31,489 nucleotides of DNA from Elysia marginata. Taxonomy: Eukaryota; Mollusca; Gastropoda; Plakobranchidae. Position numbers and translations under genes: made by a program. Each line of letters begins with the position of its first letter. Positions within the stretch are counted from its first letter, which is position 1. The DNA lies in the NCBI GenBank assembly GCA_019649035.1, contig BMAT01001957.1, positions 1 through 31,489 of the forward strand, given 5' to 3'. A model generated the notes under the pieces. That model did no database searches and was not told where the DNA came from. It saw only the letters and a program-made list of their open reading frames with translations. Below, piece after piece: positions 29,001-31,489 of the stretch.

Positions 29001-30696
29001 ATAAAGATATTAAAAATATTGATGATAATGATGATAATATTAATAATAAAAATAATATTAATATTATATTATTATTTCTTAATGAGCCTAGTGGCGACAT
29101 GGTATAAGCTATCCTATCTTATCTCTAACTTAGGAGTGTAAATTTAGTGTGGTGCTGATTGATTGATTGAAGGTTATTTTTACAAGCCCAATTTCACTTC
29201 AAAGGTGCTCTCAGGGCTTGGGTCCCAATGACAATTTATGGGCTGCCACCCAGAGACTGGCGGGGATACCATGACTTAGCCTCAGCCGGTCACATTATAC
29301 TGTCACCGACCCAACCAGTAGGGGCCCGGACTGTGCTCGGCTGTGTTTCGAACCCACGACCTCTTGGCCACGGAGCGAAGCCACTACCAACTGAGCTATC
29401 TAGGCCCCCCTTAGTGTGGTGCAATGCTTTTCACGGAGTGCATCGATTTTGATGCGCAATGCTTTTCACGGAGTGCATCGATTTTGATGCGGCTTTCACC
29501 AGAATGTCTGTAAAGATTTGCTGTATTACCGTAAGACTTTGATTTTTAGGTTCATGTTTTTTTAAGAACCAAACATTGAAAATGTTATTGATTCCTTGTA
29601 AGCGAGATTTTGAGAGAAAACAAATTAAATTGAGCACACTCGAGTGTGCAACAGAACCATTTGAGTATTTCCAAGTTTTTTTTTAATAAAACAGCACTGA
29701 TACCAATCCTAAGTGATCTGCTTATAAAAGGAGATCTCAGATCTACTGGTTATATAGATTTAGCATTAAATTTAAAAACCCGGGTGAGCATTATAGTTAT
29801 CTTTCTAGATTAGAGCTGTTAATTACCTATAAATCTGGATTTTAACCATTGTTTCTCCGATCTTTTGAACAGAATCTCTAGATCCAGATGTGAAAGTTTT
29901 TTTAGTTTTACATTCGAACATTCTGGTTACTCGGAGCACTCTGCAAAAAGACTTAACTGCTTATCGACAAACGTTAGGTATAGACCTACATCTAGACGAA
30001 TTAATAAAAAAAACCTTACCTGATTCAAATATTATCTCTTCTATTTCCTATTGCCGTTCTGCATTAGTTAAGAAAGCGAACACTAATAAATAACAAAGAG
30101 GACAACGATTTATTGTTTTAAATTATTAACAAAAGCCCCTTCATTTGGACGGGATAAACTATTAGTCTTTCTCATGCCGAAGCTACCATATATCAAAGGT
30201 TTGAATGATACTAAAGGCAGACATTTCGGGCATTTCCATTAATAGTCTACTTCTCCCCTCACTGCTAATTTCATACCTTTAAAATCTTTCAATCATATCT
30301 GCAGTGTTAGACATTTAAATAATAAAATTCCAAAAAATTCAAACACTGCCTTCATACAGGTATCAATTTTTTTTTTTTTTTTTTGCGGCTAGGTGGACTG
30401 AGGGAAGAATGGAAGTTTGCTATCATAGTCAATTAAGCACGAATCGAGGTTGTGAATTGAACCCGTTACGAAACACGACTTCCACGCGTAAACAAATTAA
30501 TTAGTTTGTCACACTATCCCATGCTCTTGATTAAATCTTTTACCGCTTCCATTCGCATCTCGTCCTGTTTTGTGATGACTTTGGGCGTACCAGGCGATTT
30601 AGGTTCAGAGAAGCCAAACATGTCCAGTAGCCAGCCAAACTGCGCCGACACGAAAGCCACTTGGAGAATCAGACACAGGAGTGTGATTTTTGACAT
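18336..30696 (-). CDS. Acid lipase B (lysosomal/gastric lipase family), 8 coding exons, 468 aa
   Basis: Spliced coding region join(30544..30696, 27559..27676, 26372..26570, 24289..24532, 22347..22502, 21757..21828, 19518..19586, 18336..18731), minus strand, 1407 nt including TGA. All introns are GT-AG and phases equal those of lipase A. Seen: signal peptide 1-18 ending VSA; LQHG 98-101; GHSQG 186-190 (Ser188); Asp360 in KDALAD; His388 in YNH; sequons NTT, NHT, NIT and NVT. The triad is complete, so it is probably an active neutral-lipid hydrolase that is secreted or lysosomal. Odd points: the two family cysteines are Tyr264 and Ser272; a lone Cys62 occurs in exon 2; and a 52-residue basic, Pro/His-rich tail follows the normal end. 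It lies upstream of lipase A, same strand, with about 4.7 kb between its stop and the proposed promoter of A. Its own promoter and 5' UTR are probably beyond the window. Confidence 0.92.
19518..19586 (-). CDS. Lipase B exon 7
   Basis: Residues 315-337. Acceptor TTTTCTTAG, donor CAG|GTAAAG. Encodes [18 protein letters not shown] then RRYRQ, matching exon 7 of lipase A and the human segment around QAFDWGSSAKNY. Confidence 0.93.
19667..19917 (+). mobile_element. SINE family 2, full-length copy in lipase B intron 6
   Basis: A 251-bp element with tRNA-like head (TAGCTCAGTTGGTAGTGG; B box CGGGTTCGAAAC), a conserved body, and a TTCAATCAATCA tail. Flanked by the 11-bp direct repeat TGTAAAGAACA at 19656-19666 and 19918-19928. 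Antisense to lipase B. Confidence 0.88.
19941..20080. repeat. (GAT)n microsatellite, lipase B intron 6
   Basis: Nearly pure ATG/GAT units over about 140 bp. They produce the artificial Met, His and Ile frames on the two strands. Confidence 0.95.
20593..20890 (-). pseudogene. Remnant of a non-LTR retrotransposon (C-terminal end of its reverse transcriptase protein)
   Basis: The minus-strand frame at 20593-20820 encodes [20 protein letters not shown], then [12 protein letters not shown]. This resembles the R-G-H/S...R...F...R-V/I-V...WNSLP signature near the C-terminus of many invertebrate LINE proteins. Just upstream, another frame reads [26 protein letters not shown], recalling the ALGLP...YRRLRGD-IE-YK motif. 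The match therefore needs a frameshift and contains two stops. It is a dead fragment in lipase B intron 6. The clade is not determined. Confidence 0.65.
21757..21828 (-). CDS. Lipase B exon 6
   Basis: Residues 291-314. Acceptor GTTTTTCAG, donor CAG|GTAGAT. Encodes [18 protein letters not shown] then LMHWAQ, homologous to human LIPA SRVDVY...LHWSQ. Confidence 0.93.
22259..22332. repeat. Imperfect GAT repeat, lipase B intron 5
   Basis: GATGATGATAATGATGAGG and similar units, ending 14 bp from the exon 5 donor. Lipase A has a shorter GAT tract in the same place. Confidence 0.8.
22347..22502 (-). CDS. Lipase B exon 5: cap segment lacking cysteines
   Basis: Residues 239-290. Acceptor TTTGTCCAG, donor AAG|GTGAAA. 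Encodes [31 protein letters not shown] and [13 protein letters not shown]. The positions of C264 and C272 of lipase A are Tyr and Ser here. This is the most diverged exon between the two genes. Confidence 0.92.
22503..24288 (-). other. Lipase B intron 4
   Basis: GTGAGT...CCAG borders. Holds a run of 19 A at 23386-23404 and an 87-codon plus-strand frame (23428-23691) with no recognised motif. No exon homologous to lipase A lies here. Confidence 0.6.
24289..24532 (-). CDS. Lipase B exon 4: nucleophile elbow GHSQG
   Basis: Residues 157-238. Acceptor CACTGCAG, donor AAG|GTGAGT. Contains [33 protein letters not shown] (catalytic Ser188) and [18 protein letters not shown]. The elbow matches human LIPA (GHSQG). 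Confidence 0.95.
24533..26371 (-). other. Lipase B intron 3
   Basis: GTACCA...TGCAG borders. Besides the SINE at 24702, it contains a GC-richer patch at about 25540-25690 with TGACGTAATGAC and GGGCGGGGCG (CRE-like and GC-box-like). Near 26075-26125 there are AATCAATCA repeats like the tails of SINE family 2, but no SINE body. Confidence 0.6.
24702..24895 (+). mobile_element. tRNA-derived SINE (another family) in lipase B intron 3
   Basis: Head GGGGTCTAGTGGTAGACA with B box TAGTTCGAACC, followed by a body with TTTACTCCTGTGTGAGATC and GGCCCGTCGGGGAATCTATG. No clear target-site duplication, and the ends are approximate. Confidence 0.6.
26372..26570 (-). CDS. Lipase B exon 3: oxyanion LQHG segment
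   Basis: Residues 91-157. Acceptor CTCTCCCAG, donor TTCAG|GTACCA. Encodes [38 protein letters not shown] and YGFWDF. A 42-bp minisatellite begins within about 15 nt upstream of its acceptor. Confidence 0.94.
26585..27035. repeat. 42-bp minisatellite, about 10 units, beside lipase B exon 3
   Basis: Imperfect tandem units built on GACAACAATGAGAAGGGCGT and TAGTCATGTTCAATGTGTCA. Successive GAGAAGGGCG starts at 26593, 26635, 26674, 26716 and 26758 give spacings of 42, 39, 42 and 42. Units decay towards the right end. Because 42 is a multiple of three, a 135-codon plus-strand frame stays open through it. That frame is not a gene. Confidence 0.85.
27559..27676 (-). CDS. Lipase B exon 2: start of mature lipase domain
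   Basis: Residues 52-91 (split). Acceptor AATTTTAG, donor CTG|GTAAAG. Encodes [18 protein letters not shown] and [15 protein letters not shown], closer to the family consensus start PE-LI than exon 2 of A. Contains the only mature-protein cysteine (C62). Confidence 0.94.
27911..28040 (-). mobile_element. SINE family 2, head-truncated copy in lipase B intron 1
   Basis: A 130-bp copy holding only the 3' body and the TTGATTGATTGATTG end (seen on the plus strand). Flanked by the 14-bp direct repeat GGGTATACAGAGGA at 27897-27910 and 28041-28054. The duplication shows it inserted already truncated. Confidence 0.85.
28169..28270. repeat. GAT/AAT simple repeat, lipase B intron 1
   Basis: GATGATGATGATAATAATA followed by irregular AAT/AAC units. 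Confidence 0.8.
28858..29070. repeat. AAT/GAT simple repeat, lipase B intron 1
   Basis: AT-rich irregular AAT, GAT and AGT units over about 210 bp. Confidence 0.8.
29156..29410 (-). mobile_element. SINE family 2, full-length copy in lipase B intron 1
   Basis: A 255-bp copy, minus orientation, with head TAGCTCAGTTGGTAGTGG and B box TGGGTTCGAAAC on the minus strand. Flanked by the 12-bp direct repeat TTAGTGTGGTGC at 29144-29155 and 29411-29422. Very like the copy at 19667, so it was probably active recently. Confidence 0.9.
29421..29490. repeat. Exact 35-bp tandem duplication
   Basis: Two identical units starting GCAATGCTTTTCACGGAGTG and ending GATTTTGATGC, at 29421-29455 and 29456-29490. It overlaps by two bases the right target-site repeat of the SINE at 29156-29410. 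Confidence 0.9.
30175..30288 (+). repeat. Dispersed repeat C, copy 3 (lipase B intron 1)
   Basis: About 114 bp with TGCCGAAGCTACCATATATC, AGGTTTGAATGATACTAAAG and CACTGCTAATTTCATACC. Most like copy 1 in its right half. Confidence 0.6.
30300..30500 (-). mobile_element. Diverged SINE family 1 copy in lipase B intron 1
   Basis: On the minus strand it shows a decayed head (ACGGGTTCAATTC) and body (CCCTCAGTCCACCT; GAAGGCAGTGTTTGAA), interrupted by a poly-A run of about 16 (poly-T at about 30369-30384 on the plus strand). Old copy, weak ends. Confidence 0.55.
30544..30696 (-). CDS. Lipase B exon 1: signal peptide and linker
   Basis: Residues 1-51. The core [15 protein letters not shown] is followed by QFGW, with cleavage likely after Ala18. 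A linker [15 protein letters not shown] then leads into DEMRMEA. Donor GCG|GTAAAA in phase 0, same exon length as lipase A. The sequence before the ATG (T-rich tract, then TCCAG|A-ATG) could be a splice acceptor, so a separate 5' UTR exon is likely upstream. Confidence 0.88.
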
Positions 30697-30929
30697 TCTG
30701 GAGGTAAACCGCTAAAGTATTAAAAAAATAATAATATATTACTGCTAATCCCCATCAATATCACCATCCATCTTATCATATCATCATCATCACCGTCATC
30801 ATCATTGTTCTTTTTTGTACTTTTAACATCATTATCAATATCTTTGATAAGATAATTATTATAGCTTCTGTTCTTTTTAGAGCCACTGTTTCGGCTACGA
30901 CAATTAATACTATTACTACTATAACAATA

Positions 30930-31096
30930 GCAACAACCAATATTACTACTGCTGCTGCTACTAGTCTTCTACTATTACTACTACTATTAATACTATTTTA
31001 CTAATACTATTATCTTTACTACTACTACTTTTACCACCAATACTACTACATCTGCTACTACTTTTACCCCCACTACTAATACTAATTCCACTACCT

Positions 31097-31152
<56 letters not shown>

Positions 31153-31205
31153 GCTGCTGCTGCTACTACTGCTGCTACTACTACTACTACTTTACCACCA
31201 CCACC

Positions 31206-31236
<31 letters not shown>

Positions 31237-31332
31237 ATATTACTGCTACTACTACTACTAATACTACCACCACCACCACTACTACTACTACTACTTTTAT
31301 CACCACTACTACTATCACTACAACTACTACTT

Positions 31333-31385
<53 letters not shown>

Positions 31386-31448
31386 GCTACAATTCTACTA
31401 TTACTACTACTACTTTTACCACCACCACCACCACTACTACCACTAGGA

Positions 31449-31489
<41 letters not shown>
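30930..31489. repeat. (ACT)n microsatellite upstream of lipase B exon 1, runs off the window
   Basis: At least 560 bp of ACT units mixed with ACC, GCT and ATT units, continuing past the right edge. The repeat may be the reason the assembled sequence ends here. Confidence 0.95.

Larger units (their letters stand above)
27677..30543 (-). other. Lipase B intron 1
   Basis: The largest intron (2867 bp), enlarged by two SINE family 2 copies, a diverged SINE family 1 copy, repeat C and two AT-rich simple repeats. A GC-rich patch at 28515-28610 (CGGCCCCGTGGTGGCAACGG) is not identified. The paralogous lipase A intron is 1770 bp and has none of these SINEs. Confidence 0.75.

Overview
The window looks like AT-rich animal nuclear DNA, most likely from a lophotrochozoan and plausibly a gastropod mollusc. 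The reasons are small exons with GT/AG borders and large introns, abundant tRNA-derived SINEs, trinucleotide microsatellites, and proteins of the acid (lysosomal/gastric) lipase family. The species cannot be named from the sequence alone.

The window holds two complete coding regions of the same family, both on the minus strand, head to tail. Lipase A has 8 coding exons between 12184 and 3151 (416 aa). Lipase B has 8 coding exons between 30696 and 18336 (468 aa). The first seven exons have identical lengths (153, 118, 199, 244, 156, 72 and 69 bp) and identical intron phases in the two genes. The last exon is 240 bp in A and 396 bp in B. Each protein has a signal peptide, the acid-lipase N-terminal cap-hydrolase start, an LQHG oxyanion element, a GxSxG nucleophile elbow and the Asp/His of the catalytic triad. 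They should be secreted or lysosomal glycoproteins hydrolysing neutral lipids. They are diverged paralogues: B has lost the disulfide cysteines of A and gained a 52-residue basic, proline-rich tail. A has one GC-AG intron. A TATA box and non-coding first exon for A can be proposed at about 13.6 kb. The matching region of B would lie beyond the right edge.

The remaining sequence is introns and spacer full of repeats. 0-3 kb is downstream flank of A with a 702-bp terminal-inverted-repeat (TIR) element. 3-13.6 kb is lipase A, with SINEs in introns 2, 3 and 4 and a CTT microsatellite in intron 6. 13.6-18.3 kb is spacer with a second TIR element (757 bp) and a hairpin repeat. 18.3-31.5 kb is lipase B, with three copies of a second SINE family, a LINE remnant, a 42-bp minisatellite next to exon 3, and a large ACT array at the right edge.

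The most informative observations are these: a SINE whose target-site duplication copied the splice donor of lipase A exon 3; two related TIR elements that share a splice-acceptor-like site and an open frame; the loss of the disulfide and gain of a tail in lipase B; and unusually high identity of the core of exon 8 between the two genes, which suggests gene conversion.
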